Shown here one piece after another: positions 8,087-18,393 of a stretch of DNA of 64,000 nt (within the stretch, counting starts at the first letter, position 1; every line of letters begins with the position of its first letter). A program made the translations under genes and the position numbers. Under the pieces are notes generated by a model, which was given only the letters and a program-made list of their open reading frames with translations, was not told where the DNA came from and ran no database searches. The stretch is from Mycobacteriales bacterium. GTDB taxonomy: Bacteria; Actinomycetota; Actinomycetes; Mycobacteriales; SCTD01. The stretch spans positions 1 through 64,000 of the forward strand of contig JAUYQP010000010.1 in assembly GCA_030697205.1 (NCBI GenBank). Direction: 5' to 3'.

Positions 8087-10148
8087 GGGCGCTGGGCCAC
8101 CAGGTCCGACGGTCCAGCTGCAGGGTCAGTGCGGGCACGAGCAGGCTGCGCACGACGATCGTGTCGAGCAGCACCCCGAAGGCGACCGCGAAGCCCAGCT
8201 GGGCGAGCGGCACCAGCGGCAGGACGCCGAGCACGCCGAACGTCGCGGCGAGCACGACCCCCGCGCTGGTGATGACGCCGCCGGTGACGGCCAGGCCCTT
8301 CAGCGTACCGGCCCGGGTCGACCCGGTCTCGACGGTCTCCTCGCGCACCCGCGACATGAGGAAGATGTTGTAGTCGATCCCGAGCGCGACGAGGAAGACG
8401 AACGCGAACAGCGGGAACGACGAGTCGGCGCCCGCGAAGCCGAAGACCTCGTTGAAGACGATCGCGCAGACGCCGAGGGTCGCGGCGTAGGACAGCACGA
8501 CCGTGCCGATGAGCATCAGCGGTGCGACGACGGCCCGCAGCAGCAGCGCGAGCACGACGAGGATCACCAGCAGCACCAGCGGGATGATGACGCGGTTGTC
8601 GCGCTGCGAGGCCCGCTGCAGGTCGAGGTTGATGGCCGTCGACCCGCCGACGAGGACGTCACGGGAGACCTCGTCGACCTCGTCGCGCAGCCGGTCGACG
8701 ACGGCCTGCGCGTCGGTGCCGTCTCCCGACACCGACAGCGTCGCGTTGAGCAGCACCAGGCCGTCGCGCTCGTTGCGCGGGGCGGCCGGGTCGGTCGGGT
8801 CGGTCGTGGCGAAGGCGCTGCCGACGACGTCGCGGTCGGCGTCGACGACCCGCTTGACCGCGTCGGCCTGGGCGACCGGCGCGACGACCGTGACCGGCCG
8901 GCCGCTGCCCGCGTCGTAGTGGCGCTCGATGACCTCCTGGCCGACGACGGACTCGTTGCGCTCGGTGAAGAAGTCGGAGCTCCCGATGCCGCTCGCCTGC
9001 AGCTGGGTGGCACCGGCGGCGAGCACGAGCAGGGCGCCCGCGCTGAGCAACGACACCCGGCGGGGGTGGGCGCCGACGTGCTCGCTGATGCGGCCCCAGA
9101 CGCCGTGCTCGGTAAGGCCCAGGTGGTCGGCCTGCGGGACCCGCGGCCAGAAGGCCCGGCGCCCTATCAGCAGCAGCAGCGCGGGCAGCAGGGTGGTCAT
9201 GGTGAGCGCCGCGGAGACGACACCGATCGCGGCGACCGGGCCGAGGCCGCGGTTGCTCGCGAGATCGGAGGCGAGCAGGCACAGCAGGCCGAGGCAGACG
9301 GTGGCGGCGCTCGCGACGATCGCGGGCACCGCGCCGCGCAGCGCCACCCGCATCGCGTCCCAGGGCCGGTCGAACTCGTGGAGCTCCTCGCGGTAGCGCG
9401 CGATGAGCAGCAGCGCGTAGTCGGTGCCCGCGCCGAAGACGAGCACGGTGAGGATGCCCTGGCTCTGGGCGTCGACGGTGAGCAGATCGGCCCTCGCCAG
9501 GCCGTAGATGACCGCGGCAGAGGTGGCGAAGGCAGCTCCGGCGCAGACCAGCGGCAGCAGCCACAGCACGGGGCTGCGGTAGACGAGGAGCAGGATCAGC
9601 ACCACGACGCCGGCGGTCGCGAGCAGCAGCGGCCCGTCGATGCTCGAGAAGACCTCGAACTGGTCGGCCGAGAAGCCACCGATGCCGGTCACCCAGACCC
9701 CGAGGCCGTCTTTCGGGTCGGTGCCATCGCGGATCTCCCCCACGATGACCGGCAGCTTCTCGACGTCGGTGCCGTCGACGGCCGCGACGACCTGCAGCGC
9801 CTGGCCGTCCTTCGCTGGCTGTGCGGGCAGCACCGCGACGACACCCTCGACGCGGGCGATCCTCGCCGCGTCGCGCTCGACCCGCGCGCGGTCCGCGTCG
9901 GTGATCCCGCTGGTCCGCTCGTAGACGACGAGGGTCGGGAAGACGTCGGCTCCCGCGAGGGCCTTCTCGACCTCGAGCGCCAACGTCGACTCGGCGCTGT
10001 CGGGCAGGAACGCCGACTGGCTGCTCTCGACGACATCTGCCAGCTTGCCCGACAGCGGGCCCGCGACGGCGAGCACCAGCAGCCACAGGACCGCGATGGC
10101 GCCGGCGTAGGGACGGACCCGGTGGCGACGGGCAGGGGTGTCGATCAT
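8046..10148 (-). CDS. MMPL-family RND transporter
   Basis: About 700 residues with the twofold RND layout: a membrane helix near the N-terminus (AIAVLWLLVLAVAGPL), a large extracytoplasmic loop, a helix bundle, a second loop and a second bundle ending RSLLVPALTLQLDRRTWWP. The motifs GTDYALLLIARYREEL and ALGIDYNIFLMSRVREE are the paired MMPL signatures carrying the proton-relay Asp-Tyr pairs. Family members export lipids or drugs; the cargo here is unknown. I prefer ATG 10148 (MIDTPARRHR) to the frame's first start at 10220, because the extra 24 residues lack conserved character. Confidence 0.85.
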   Translation of the reverse strand: MIDTPARRHRVRPYAGAIAVLWLLVLAVAGPLSGKLADVVESSQSAFLPDSAESTLALEVEKALAGADVFPTLVVYERTSGITDADRARVERDAARIARVEGVVAVLPAQPAKDGQALQVVAAVDGTDVEKLPVIVGEIRDGTDPKDGLGVWVTGIGGFSADQFEVFSSIDGPLLLATAGVVVLILLLVYRSPVLWLLPLVCAGAAFATSAAVIYGLARADLLTVDAQSQGILTVLVFGAGTDYALLLIARYREELHEFDRPWDAMRVALRGAVPAIVASAATVCLGLLCLLASDLASNRGLGPVAAIGVVSAALTMTTLLPALLLLIGRRAFWPRVPQADHLGLTEHGVWGRISEHVGAHPRRVSLLSAGALLVLAAGATQLQASGIGSSDFFTERNESVVGQEVIERHYDAGSGRPVTVVAPVAQADAVKRVVDADRDVVGSAFATTDPTDPAAPRNERDGLVLLNATLSVSGDGTDAQAVVDRLRDEVDEVSRDVLVGGSTAINLDLQRASQRDNRVIIPLVLLVILVVLALLLRAVVAPLMLIGTVVLSYAATLGVCAIVFNEVFGFAGADSSFPLFAFVFLVALGIDYNIFLMSRVREETVETGSTRAGTLKGLAVTGGVITSAGVVLAATFGVLGVLPLVPLAQLGFAVAFGVLLDTIVVRSLLVPALTLQLDRRTWWPSALSRAGESAPAPRP

Positions 10149-10255
10149 GCCGGGCACGCTAGCGACGGCGGGGTCCTCCCGCCCTTCGGCGTCCCACGTG
10201 TCGGGAGCGATGTGCGCCACGTCTCGTCAGGGGCGGTGCGTCGTACCCTCGTGGG

Positions 10256-10867
10256 GTGGAGATGCGTCGGCTGGGAGTGCTGCCCTACGCCGAGGCGTGG
10301 GACCTGCAGCGGTCGGTCCACGCCGAGGTGGTCGCCGGCGGTGACGACGTGGTGCTGCTGCTCGAGCACGATCCGGTCTACACCGCGGGCAAGCGCACGG
10401 AGGCGTGGGAGCGGCCGCTCGACGGCACACCGGTGGTCGACGTCGACCGCGGCGGGAAGATCACCTGGCACGGGCCGGGTCAGGTGACCGGCTACCCGAT
10501 CACGCGGCTGGCGGACCCGGTCGACGTCGTCGCCTACGTGCGCGCGCTCGAGCAGGTCCTCATCGACACCTGCGCCGCGCTCGGCCTCGCGACGACCCGG
10601 GTCGAGGGTCGCTCCGGCGTGTGGACGCTGGACGGGGCGCGCAAGGTCGCGGCCATCGGCATCCGGGTGGCGCAGGGAGTCACGATGCACGGCTTCGCGC
10701 TCAACTGCGACCCGGACCTCACGGCGTACGACGCGATCGTCGCGTGCGGCATCACCGACGCGAGCGTCACGTCGCTGACCCGAGAGCTCGGGCGGTCCGT
10801 GACCGTGGCCGACGCGCTGCCGGTGCTGGAGCGGCACCTGCCGTCGCTGGTCGCCGCGCGGGTGTGA
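10256..10867 (+). CDS. lipB: Octanoyltransferase
   Basis: 203 residues. Transfers octanoyl from acyl carrier protein to the lipoyl domains of dehydrogenase E2 subunits. [18 protein letters not shown] is the LipB signature, [10 protein letters not shown] holds the catalytic Lys, and IVACGI holds the acyl-accepting Cys. GTG at 10256 gives the conserved start [15 protein letters not shown]. It lies 9 kb from sucB and 3 kb from lipA, as in other actinobacteria. The stop TGA overlaps the next gene's GTG (GTGA). Confidence 0.95.
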   Translation: MEMRRLGVLPYAEAWDLQRSVHAEVVAGGDDVVLLLEHDPVYTAGKRTEAWERPLDGTPVVDVDRGGKITWHGPGQVTGYPITRLADPVDVVAYVRALEQVLIDTCAALGLATTRVEGRSGVWTLDGARKVAAIGIRVAQGVTMHGFALNCDPDLTAYDAIVACGITDASVTSLTRELGRSVTVADALPVLERHLPSLVAARV

Positions 10868-11304
10868 CGGTCCGACCCGCGACCGGGCTCGACGAGGCGG
10901 CGATGATCGGTGCCTGGGTCGCGGCCCAGGGGGCCCGCGGGCTGCCGCCGTCGAAGGCCCGGCAGTCACGTGTGCGCGCCAAGCTCCGCGAGCCGCTCGC
11001 TCTTGGGCTCGTGAGCGGCGACCCCGTGGTGGGGATGCTGCTCGCCGAGCCGTGGCGCTCGCCCGAGGGCCGCCTCGTCGGCGGTGTGCTGCACCTGTCG
11101 ATGCTCTTCGTCGCTCCGGCCTCGCAGCGGGCGGGCCACGGGACCGCGCTGGTCACGGCGCTGCTGGCCCGCTACCCGCAGGTGCGGGTGTGGTCGCGCG
11201 ACGCCGTGGGCTTCTACGAGGGCCTCGGCTTCACCCGGACCGGTGCCGAGTCCGACGTCGGCGTAGAGCTCGAAAGCCCTGCGCTGCAAGCACTTCGGCC
11301 CTAG
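10864..11304 (+). CDS. GNAT-family N-acetyltransferase
   Basis: 146 residues. [21 protein letters not shown] is the acetyl-CoA pyrophosphate-binding strand-loop-helix (here QRAGHG for the usual Q/RxxGxG/A) and [13 protein letters not shown] is the common GNAT C-terminal strand. Start GTG 10864 overlaps the lipB stop, so it is translationally coupled to lipB. The substrate is unknown. Confidence 0.8.
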   Translation: MTVRPATGLDEAAMIGAWVAAQGARGLPPSKARQSRVRAKLREPLALGLVSGDPVVGMLLAEPWRSPEGRLVGGVLHLSMLFVAPASQRAGHGTALVTALLARYPQVRVWSRDAVGFYEGLGFTRTGAESDVGVELESPALQALRP

Positions 11305-11314
11305 TCTGCACCTC

Positions 11315-12040
11315 GTGGAGCACTGCGACGCCTGCCGCTTCGACGCGTCGCTGTGGACCCGCGAGGACCTCCGGCGCACCCTCGAGATGGCGCCCCTGCT
11401 GGTCGAGGGCGTGACGGGTCGTCGTGGTCCTGCCGTGTCGTCAGACGACGTCGACCTGGTCGCCGCGGTGCACCGGCTCTGGCACGACCTGTCGACCGCC
11501 GGTCGCGATGCCTGCGCCGGGACCCCGTCGGTCTCCGGCGTCGTGGTCCAGGTGTCGCTGTCCCGCGGGGGCGTGCCGAAGCTGCCGGTCCTGCGCGCGG
11601 CCGTCACCGCCCAGGGCGTCTCCGGCGACCGGCAGGCCACCCGCAGGCACCACGGGCGGCCGTGGCAGGCGGTGTGCCTGTGGTCAGCGGAGGTCGTCGA
11701 CGCCCTCGCCGCCGAGGGTCACCCGATCGGCTACGGCTCGGCCGGGGAGAACCTCACCGTCCGCGGCCTGCCCTGGGCGTCGGTGCGACCTGGTGCGCGG
11801 CTGCTCGTCGGCTCGGCGCTGGTCGAGGTGATGGCCTTTGCGATCCCGTGCCGCAAGAACGCGCAGTGGTTCGCCGACGGCCGCTTTCGCCGGATGGCAC
11901 AGGAGGTCTCGCCGGGCCGGTCGCGGCTCTACGCGCGCGTGGTCGTCGACGGCGTCGTGGCCCCCGGCGACCCCGCGGTCCTCGAGCCGTTCGCCGTCCC
12001 GACGCAGGCGGTGCCCGCACGGCAGGAGTCGTTCTTCTAG
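11315..12040 (+). CDS. Two-domain protein with C-terminal MOSC domain
   Basis: 241 residues. The first 80 residues (CDACRFDASLWTREDLRRTL; LWHDLSTAGRDAC) look like a small helical DinB-like domain. Residues about 80-235 are a MOSC domain, with GVPKLPVLRAAVTAQGVSGDRQ, an HHGRPWQAVCLW segment and the Cys of AIPCRKNAQWF. MOSC domains handle sulfur carried to molybdenum cofactor or other acceptors, but stand-alone bacterial members are mostly uncharacterised. A TAGTCT hexamer at 11302 lies 8 bp before the GTG, fitting a leaderless transcript. Confidence 0.75.
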   Translation: MEHCDACRFDASLWTREDLRRTLEMAPLLVEGVTGRRGPAVSSDDVDLVAAVHRLWHDLSTAGRDACAGTPSVSGVVVQVSLSRGGVPKLPVLRAAVTAQGVSGDRQATRRHHGRPWQAVCLWSAEVVDALAAEGHPIGYGSAGENLTVRGLPWASVRPGARLLVGSALVEVMAFAIPCRKNAQWFADGRFRRMAQEVSPGRSRLYARVVVDGVVAPGDPAVLEPFAVPTQAVPARQESFF

Positions 12041-12050
12041 GGTCTGCGCC

Positions 12051-12596
12051 ATGCCCTACGCCCTCGAGCTCCGCCAGCGCTTCACCCCGCTGCAGAACCG
12101 CTACGACCTGGTCGGCTTCCGCGACGGCAGCGAGACGCTGCTGGGCTACGCCGAGCAGAAGCGCTTCAAGCTGAAGGAGAAGATCACCTTCTACGGCTCC
12201 GACGACAAGTCGCAGGTCGCCTTCACCCTCGGCGCGCGCAACGCCTTCGAGATCGCCGGGAAGTACGACGTGTGCGCGGCCGACGGCACCGTGCTCGCGA
12301 CCATCGCCAAGGACCCGGCGAGCTCGCTGTTCCGCTCGACCTACCACATGGTCATCGGCGGGCGCGACCTGCTCGGCACGGAGCGCACGCTGTGGAAGGC
12401 GCTCTTCCGCCGGTTCGTCGACCTGCCGCTGTTCCCGATCCAGTTCGACGTCCTCGACGCCGGCCGGCCGGTGCTGACGATCGACCGCATCATGCAGATC
12501 CGCGACAGCTACCGCACCGAGGTCGCCGACGACAGCGTCGACTGGCGGGTGGCGGCGGCGATGACGGTGGCCGTCGACGCGTTCATGCAGCGCTGA
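12051..12596 (+). CDS. LURP-one-related / tubby C-terminal-like protein
   Basis: 181 residues, mostly beta strands: LLGYAEQKRFKLKEKITFYG, VAFTLGARNAFEIAGKYDV and LFPIQFDVLDAGRPVLTIDR recall the LURP-one/scramblase tubby fold. The biochemical role of bacterial members is unknown. ATG at 12051 is 11 bp after the MOSC gene. No signal peptide, so it is probably cytosolic or peripheral to the membrane. Confidence 0.7.
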   Translation: MPYALELRQRFTPLQNRYDLVGFRDGSETLLGYAEQKRFKLKEKITFYGSDDKSQVAFTLGARNAFEIAGKYDVCAADGTVLATIAKDPASSLFRSTYHMVIGGRDLLGTERTLWKALFRRFVDLPLFPIQFDVLDAGRPVLTIDRIMQIRDSYRTEVADDSVDWRVAAAMTVAVDAFMQR

Positions 12597-12603
12597 CGTC
12601 TCG

Positions 12604-13539
12604 CTACACCTGCGGCAGCACCTCCGACGCAACGAGCTCCAGCTGGTCGAGGTCGGTGAGGTCGAGGGCCTGCAGGTAGAGACGGCTGGCGCCGACCTCG
12701 CCGAAGGCACCGATCTTGTCCACGACCTCTGCGGGCGTTCCCGCGAGACCGCCGGCCCGGAGCGACTCGACGCTGCGCCCCAGGGCGTCCGCGCGGCGGC
12801 GCACCTCAGCCTCGTCACGTCCGACGCAGAGCGCCTGGCAGGCCGACAGCACCAGGGAGCGCCCGGTCTGCGCCGCCGCGGCGCGCACCCGACCGAACTG
12901 CTCCGCCGTCGCCTCGAGCGAGGCGAAGGGCAGGTTGAACTCGGTCGCGAACCGCGCCGCCAACCGGGGTGTGCGGACCGGACCGCTGCCGCCGACGACG
13001 ATCGGCACCGGCGACTGCACCGGCTTGGGCAGGGCCGGTGCGTCGACCAGCGCGTAGTGCTTCCCGGCGAAGGAGTAGGGACCCGACGAGGCCCACAGCC
13101 CGGTAACGATCTCGAGCTGCTCCTCCAGCCGCTCGAAGCGCTCCCCGAGCGACGGGAAGGCGATGCCGTAGGCGGTGTGCTCCTGCTCGAACCAGCCCGT
13201 CCCGAGCCCGAGCTCGACCCGGCCGCCCGACATCGCGTCGACCTGGGCGGCGGCGATCGCGAGCATCGCGGGCAGCCGGAAGGTCGCGGCAGTCACCATC
13301 GTCCCGAGCCGAATCGTGGAGGTCTCGCGCGCAAGTCCGGCGAGCGTGACCCAGGCGTCGGTCGGGCCGGGCAGACCGGTGCCGTCGCGGGGCGTGACGA
13401 ACCCCGGGAAGTCGAAGGCCACCAGGTGGTCTGAGCGGAAGAACGCGTCGAAGCCGCACGCCTCCGCGGTGCGGGCGACGGCGAGCAGCTCGTCGTACGA
13501 CGCACCCTGCTGGGGCTCGGTCATCACGCGCAGGTCCAT
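12604..13539 (-). CDS. LLM-class F420-dependent oxidoreductase
   Basis: 311 residues of the luciferase-like TIM barrel. FDAFFRSDHLVAFDFPG, RLGTMVTAATFRLPAMLA and GRVELGLGTGWFEQEH are typical of the F420-dependent LLM group. These enzymes reduce or oxidise diverse substrates with F420, so the substrate is unassigned. ATG at 13539 (MDLRVMTEPQ) is chosen over an upstream start at 13566 that would run into the lipA promoter region. Only 42 bp separate it from the divergent lipA gene. Confidence 0.85.
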   Translation of the reverse strand: MDLRVMTEPQQGASYDELLAVARTAEACGFDAFFRSDHLVAFDFPGFVTPRDGTGLPGPTDAWVTLAGLARETSTIRLGTMVTAATFRLPAMLAIAAAQVDAMSGGRVELGLGTGWFEQEHTAYGIAFPSLGERFERLEEQLEIVTGLWASSGPYSFAGKHYALVDAPALPKPVQSPVPIVVGGSGPVRTPRLAARFATEFNLPFASLEATAEQFGRVRAAAAQTGRSLVLSACQALCVGRDEAEVRRRADALGRSVESLRAGGLAGTPAEVVDKIGAFGEVGASRLYLQALDLTDLDQLELVASEVLPQV

Positions 13540-13581
13540 GGCCCGGGACGATAACCGCACCCGCACGCGTTAGCCTGGGGT

Positions 13582-14505
13582 GTGACGATCGCCCCCGACG
13601 GCCGCAGGATGCTGCGCCTCGAGGTCCGCAACGCGGCGACCCCCATCGAGAAGAAGCCGTCATGGATCCGGACCCGCGCGGTGATGGGCCCGGAGTACAC
13701 CGCGCTCAAGGCGCTGGTGAAGGACGAGGGCCTGCACACCGTGTGCGAGCAGGCCCAGTGCCCCAACATCTTCGAGTGCTGGGAGGACCGCGAGGCGACC
13801 TTCCTCATCGGCGGTGACCAGTGCACCCGCCGCTGCGACTTCTGCACGATCGACACGGGCAAGCCCGCCGACTACGACACCGACGAGCCGCGCCGGGTCG
13901 CGGAGTCGGTCGCGACGATGGGCCTGCGCTACGCCACGATCACCGGTGTCGCCCGCGACGACCTCCCCGACGGCGGCGCCTGGCTCTACGCCGAGACGGT
14001 CCGTCAGGTGCACGCGGCCGTCGAGGGCATCGGCGTCGAGCTGCTCGTGCCCGACTTCGACGCCGTGCCGGAGCAGCTCGCCGAGGTCTTCGGCAGCCGA
14101 CCCGAGGTGCTCGCCCACAACCTCGAGACGGTCCCGCGGATTTTCCGCCGGATCCGCCCCGGCTTCCGCTACGAGCGCTCGCTCGACGTCATCACCCAGG
14201 CCCGCGCGGCCGGCCTCGTCACGAAGTCCAACCTGATCCTCGGCATGGGCGAGACCCGCGAGGAGGTCAGCGAGGCGCTCGCCGACCTCGTCGCCGCGGG
14301 CTGCGAGCTCATCACGATCACGCAGTACCTCCGGCCCTCGAGCCGCCACCACCCCGTCGAGCGCTGGGTCGAGCCGCAGGAGTTCGACGAGATGGCCGAG
14401 GAGGCCCGCGAGCTCGGCTTCTCCGGCGTGATGAGCGGCCCCCTGGTCCGCTCGTCCTACCGCGCCGGCCGGCTCTACGCCGAGGCCGTCGCGGCCCGCG
14501 GCTAG
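13582..14505 (+). CDS. lipA: Lipoyl synthase (radical SAM)
   Basis: 307 residues. Inserts two sulfurs into octanoyl-E2. The auxiliary cluster ligands lie in [12 protein letters not shown] (C-x4-C-x5-C), the radical SAM cluster in CTRRCDFC, and the conserved RSSYRAG near the C-terminus completes the active site. The N-terminal extension before KPSWIRTRA is short, as in other actinobacteria. A TAGCCT hexamer 8 bp before the GTG indicates a leaderless transcript. The last four bases overlap the convergent GH13 gene. Confidence 0.95.
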   Translation: MTIAPDGRRMLRLEVRNAATPIEKKPSWIRTRAVMGPEYTALKALVKDEGLHTVCEQAQCPNIFECWEDREATFLIGGDQCTRRCDFCTIDTGKPADYDTDEPRRVAESVATMGLRYATITGVARDDLPDGGAWLYAETVRQVHAAVEGIGVELLVPDFDAVPEQLAEVFGSRPEVLAHNLETVPRIFRRIRPGFRYERSLDVITQARAAGLVTKSNLILGMGETREEVSEALADLVAAGCELITITQYLRPSSRHHPVERWVEPQEFDEMAEEARELGFSGVMSGPLVRSSYRAGRLYAEAVAARG

Positions 14506-16058
14506 CTGGTCCGCACCCAGGCGGTCGTCCCCTCCGGCACGACACCCTCGACCGGCCGCGACGACAGCAGCAGCTCCCCCTCGGGCAGCGGCACGTCCGG
14601 CCCGGTCGACAGCACGCAGACGAGCGCACCCCCGCCCTCGAGGTCACGGGCGAAGGCGAGCGCGCCCTCGGGCACGTCGCGCCAGCGCACCTCGCGTGAC
14701 AGCGACGGCAGCAGCGCACGCCGGGTCTCGAGCGCCCTGCGGTACGCCGACAGCGTCGACGCGTCGTCGCCCTGCTGCACCGCCACGGCGCGGTCCAGCG
14801 CCTGCGGGCCGAGCGGCAGCCATGGCGTCCCGGTCGTGAAGCCGTGACCGGGAGACTCGGCGGTCCACGGCACCGGGGTGCGGCAGCCGTCGCGTCCGAC
14901 GACCTGCCCGCCGGAGCGCAGCCAGATCGGGTCCTGGCGCAGCTCGGCCGGCACGTGGTCCTGCTCGAGCCCGAGCTCCTCCCCTTCGTAGAGGTAGGGC
15001 GAGCCCGGCAGTGCGAGCAGCACCATCGTCGCTGCCAGCGCCCGCGCCCGGCCCTCCGCGCCACCGCCGTAGCGGGTGGCGTGGCGCACTACGTCGTGGT
15101 TGGACAGCACCCAGGTCGGTGACGCACCGTCGACCTCGAAGGCCTCGAGCGACTGAGTCAGCAGCGCCTTCCACCGGGTGGCGTCGAAGGGCGCGGCGAG
15201 CAAGGGGAAGTTGAAGGCCTGGTGCAGGCGGTCGCGCCCGACGAAGCGGGTGACCCGCTCGACCTTCGGCAGGAACACCTCTCCGACCATCACGCGGTCG
15301 CCGGCGTAGGAGTCGGTGATCTCGCGCCAGCGGCGGTAGACCTCGACGACCTCCGGCTGGTCCCAGGCGTTGGGCATGTGGTGGAACATCACGCCGTCGG
15401 CCTCCTCGCCGGGAGGATGGTCCTCGAGCCCCTCCTGCTTGTAGAGCGCGTGGGCGACGTCGATGCGGAAGCCGTCGACGCCACGGTCGAGCCAGAAGCG
15501 CAGGATCCGCTCCCACTCCTCGTGGACGGCGGGGTTGCGCCACTCGACGTCGGGCTGGCGGCTGTCGAACAGGTGGAGGTACCACTGCCCGTCGGGCACC
15601 TGGGTCCAGGCGGGCCCGCCGAAGACCGAGTGCCAGGAGTTCGGCGGACCACCGTCGCGCCCGTCGCGGAAGACGTAGCGCTCCCGCATCGGCGACAACG
15701 GGTCCGCGAGCGCCTCGCGGAACCACGCGTGCTCGTCGCTGGAGTGGTTGGGCACCAGGTCGACGATGACGTGCAGGTCGAGCTCGTGGGCGCGGGCCAG
15801 CAGCGCGTCGGCGTCGGCCAGGGTGCCGAACAGCGGGTCGACGTCGCACTGGTCCGCCACGTCGTAGCCGTGGTCCGCCATCGGTGAGCGGTAGAACGGG
15901 GTCAGCCAGACCGCGTCGGCACCGAGCGCCGCGACGTGCGGGAGCCGGGCCGTGATGCCGGGCAGGTCACCGACCCCGTCCCCGTCGGAGTCGGCGAAGC
16001 TGCGGACGTAGACCTGGTAGACGACGGCGTCGCGCCACCACACGGAGGGGGCCGTCAC
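14502..16058 (-). CDS. GH13 alpha-glucosidase / oligo-1,6-glucosidase
   Basis: 518 residues, cytosolic (no signal peptide). GH13 landmarks in order: [15 protein letters not shown], the nucleophile Asp in [13 protein letters not shown], the acid/base Glu in VMVGEVFLP, and the transition-state Asp in [10 protein letters not shown]. The opening [18 protein letters not shown] is typical of alpha-glucosidases acting on maltose, isomaltose or trehalose-type oligosaccharides. Its ATG overlaps the end of the ABC ATPase gene (ATGA), so uptake and hydrolysis are coupled. Confidence 0.88.
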   Translation of the reverse strand: MTAPSVWWRDAVVYQVYVRSFADSDGDGVGDLPGITARLPHVAALGADAVWLTPFYRSPMADHGYDVADQCDVDPLFGTLADADALLARAHELDLHVIVDLVPNHSSDEHAWFREALADPLSPMRERYVFRDGRDGGPPNSWHSVFGGPAWTQVPDGQWYLHLFDSRQPDVEWRNPAVHEEWERILRFWLDRGVDGFRIDVAHALYKQEGLEDHPPGEEADGVMFHHMPNAWDQPEVVEVYRRWREITDSYAGDRVMVGEVFLPKVERVTRFVGRDRLHQAFNFPLLAAPFDATRWKALLTQSLEAFEVDGASPTWVLSNHDVVRHATRYGGGAEGRARALAATMVLLALPGSPYLYEGEELGLEQDHVPAELRQDPIWLRSGGQVVGRDGCRTPVPWTAESPGHGFTTGTPWLPLGPQALDRAVAVQQGDDASTLSAYRRALETRRALLPSLSREVRWRDVPEGALAFARDLEGGGALVCVLSTGPDVPLPEGELLLSSRPVEGVVPEGTTAWVRTS

Positions 16059-17140
16059 ACCGAGACGCGAGCGCCGGTCGCCGCGTCGAACCAGTGCAGT
16101 TGCTCCGGGTCGGGCGCGAGCCAGACCGACGCGCCCTTGGCCGGCGGTGACTTCGGGTCGACGCGCGCGACGAGCACCTGGGCGCCGTTGCTGCCCTCGA
16201 CGCTGGCGTGGACGAATGCGTCGGAGCCCAGCTCCTCGACCAGCTCGACCGTCGCGGGGACGCCCTCGCCGGAGCCGACCAGGCGCAGGTCCTCCGGCCG
16301 GGTGCCGAGCACGGCCGCGGACCCGGTCAGGCCGGCCGCGGTCTCGCGCGACGGGGTGAGCACGAAGTTGCCGAGGTGCGAGGCGCCGTCGCTGCCGATC
16401 TCGACGTCGAAGAGGTTCATCGCGGGTGAGCCGATGAAGCCCGCGACGAAGACGTTGCCGGGCCGGTCGTACATCGCGCGCGGGCTGTCGACCTGCTGCA
16501 GGACGCCGTCCTTGAGGACGGCGACCCGGTCGCCCATCGTCATCGCCTCGACTTGGTCGTGAGTGACGTAGAGCGTCGTGACACCGAGCCGGCGCTGCAG
16601 CGAGGCGATCTGCGTGCGGGTCGCCACGCGCAGCTTGGCGTCGAGGTTGGACAGCGGCTCGTCCATGCAGAAGACCTGCGGGTTGCGCACGATGGCGCGG
16701 CCCATCGCGACGCGCTGGCGCTGGCCGCCCGACAGCGCCTTGGGCTTGCGCTCGAGGTAGTCGCTGAGGTCGAGGACCTTCGCAGCCTCCTCGACCCGCG
16801 TGCGGATCTCGGTCTTCGGCACGCCCGCGATCTTGAGCGCGAAGCCCATGTTGTCGGCGACGGTCAGGTGCGGGTAGAGCGCGTAGGTCTGGAAGACCAT
16901 CGCGATGTCGCGGTCGCTCGGGTCGACGTTGCTCACGTCGCGGTCGCCGATGCGGATCGCCCCGCCGTCGACGGGCTCCAGGCCTGCGAGCATCCGCAGC
17001 GACGTCGACTTGCCGCAGCCCGAGGGCCCGACGAGGACGAGGAACTCGCCGTCACCCACCTCCAGGTCCAGGGCGTCGACGGCGGGGCGCTGCGCCCCGT
17101 CGTACATCCTCGTCGCCTTCTCGAAGGTGACCGTGGCCAT
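16055..17140 (-). CDS. Sugar ABC transporter ATP-binding protein (MsiK/UgpC type)
   Basis: 361 residues. Walker A GPSGCGKST, ABC signature LSGGQRQRVAMG, Walker B VFCMDEPLSNLD and switch His in VTHDQ are intact. The C-terminal third is the regulatory OB-fold of the CUT1 group, ending VWLAPDPEQLHWFD. ATG at 17140 (MATVTFEKATRMYDG) is chosen; the open frame continues upstream through the operator region. It faces the LacI gene divergently over a palindromic operator and probably energises the permeases at 19.9-21.8 kb. Confidence 0.92.
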   Translation of the reverse strand: MATVTFEKATRMYDGAQRPAVDALDLEVGDGEFLVLVGPSGCGKSTSLRMLAGLEPVDGGAIRIGDRDVSNVDPSDRDIAMVFQTYALYPHLTVADNMGFALKIAGVPKTEIRTRVEEAAKVLDLSDYLERKPKALSGGQRQRVAMGRAIVRNPQVFCMDEPLSNLDAKLRVATRTQIASLQRRLGVTTLYVTHDQVEAMTMGDRVAVLKDGVLQQVDSPRAMYDRPGNVFVAGFIGSPAMNLFDVEIGSDGASHLGNFVLTPSRETAAGLTGSAAVLGTRPEDLRLVGSGEGVPATVELVEELGSDAFVHASVEGSNGAQVLVARVDPKSPPAKGASVWLAPDPEQLHWFDAATGARVSV

Positions 17141-17261
17141 CGTGTGCCTTCCCTCCACCGGCAGGAACGTGCCGGACGATCCGAGTGGGAGTGGTGCAAG
17201 TCGACGCGCCGGGTTGCCCCGACGTTGTCGTGACGCGCATCCTGCGGCACACTCGCCGCAA

Positions 17262-17277
17262 CTGCAAGCGCTTGCAG
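17262..17277. promoter_or_regulatory. LacI-type operator, 16-bp perfect palindrome
   Basis: CTGCAAGCGCTTGCAG, symmetrical about the central CpG as in LacI/GalR operators. It sits between the ATPase gene and the regulator gene, ending 14 bp before the LacI start, so it can control both directions. A second copy of the core precedes the binding-protein gene (18394). Confidence 0.85.
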
Positions 17278-17291
17278 CAAGGAGGAGCCCG

Positions 17292-18302
17292 GTGATCGCC
17301 CGGATCGAGGACGTGGCACGCGAGGCCGGGGTCTCCACCGCGACCGTGTCGAGGGCGCTGCGCGGGCTGCCCAACGTCTCGGAGGTGACCCGGGTCCGGG
17401 TCGTCAGGGTGGCGACCGACCTGGGCTACGTCGTGAGCCGCACGGCGTCGACCCTGGCCAGCGGGCGCACCCTCACGGTCGCGGTGCTCAGCCCCTTCAT
17501 GGAGCGCTGGTTCTTCTCCCAGCTCATCGCGGCGGTCGAGTCCGAGCTGCGCACCCGCGGCTACGACGCACTGCTGATCGGGCTCGCTCAGCCCGGTGCG
17601 CCCGGCCGCGATGCCTTCAAGCCCGAGACCCTGCGCGGCCGGGTCGACGCCGTCGTGGTCCTCACCGCCCCGCTGACCGGTGGCGAGCTCGACGGGGTCC
17701 GGCGGCTCGGTCTGCCGACCGTGTTCATCGGGGCCTCGCTCGGTGGGGCGATGTCGGTGCGGGTCGACGACGTGGCTATCGCACGGACGGCGACGGAGCA
17801 CCTGCTCCACCTCGGGCACACGCGGATCGCCTACGTGGGAGGCGATCCGCACGAGCCGATCAACTACACGACGCCAGCCGACCGGCGGGCGGGGTGGATG
17901 GCAGCGATGCGAGCGGCCGGGGTCGAGCCGGTCGCGGCGTACGAGGTGCCGGGGCTCTTCACGCCCGCAGGAGGCCTGGCCGCAGGACGCGCGCTGCTCG
18001 CACTGGCCGAGCCGCCGACGGCGGTCTTCGCGGCCTCCGACGAGATGGCCTTCGGTGTGCTGGCCGCCGCACGCGAGGCAGGGGTGCGCGTGCCGGCGCA
18101 GCTGTCAGTGGTCGGCGTCGACGACCACGAGCTCGCGACGCTGGTCGACCTGACGACGGTCGCGCAGCCGGTGGCACGCCAGGGGACGCTGGCCGCACAG
18201 CTCGCCCTCGACGCCATCAGCGGGCTCTCACGGACACAGGAGCACGTCGTGGTCCCCGTCCACCTCGAGGTGCGCGGAACCACCGGGCCATGTCCGGCTT
18301 GA
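17292..18302 (+). CDS. LacI-family transcriptional regulator (MalR-like)
   Basis: 336 residues. The N-terminal HTH and hinge (IEDVAREAGVSTATVSRALR) are followed by a periplasmic-binding-protein-like effector domain with HLLHLGHTRIAYVGG. GTG at 17292 sits behind AAGGAGGAG, a strong ribosome site. By context it represses the alpha-glucoside genes on both sides and is released by a sugar. Palindromes at 17262 and 18394 are its likely sites, and the first implies autoregulation. Confidence 0.92.
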   Translation: MIARIEDVAREAGVSTATVSRALRGLPNVSEVTRVRVVRVATDLGYVVSRTASTLASGRTLTVAVLSPFMERWFFSQLIAAVESELRTRGYDALLIGLAQPGAPGRDAFKPETLRGRVDAVVVLTAPLTGGELDGVRRLGLPTVFIGASLGGAMSVRVDDVAIARTATEHLLHLGHTRIAYVGGDPHEPINYTTPADRRAGWMAAMRAAGVEPVAAYEVPGLFTPAGGLAAGRALLALAEPPTAVFAASDEMAFGVLAAAREAGVRVPAQLSVVGVDDHELATLVDLTTVAQPVARQGTLAAQLALDAISGLSRTQEHVVVPVHLEVRGTTGPCPA

Positions 18303-18393
18303 GGATGCTTTTCGCAGAGACTTGAGCCTGCGGACGGCTTTGTTACGGGATCGTGACCGGTGATCACGGTCACACCTGTTGCGACCTCGTAAC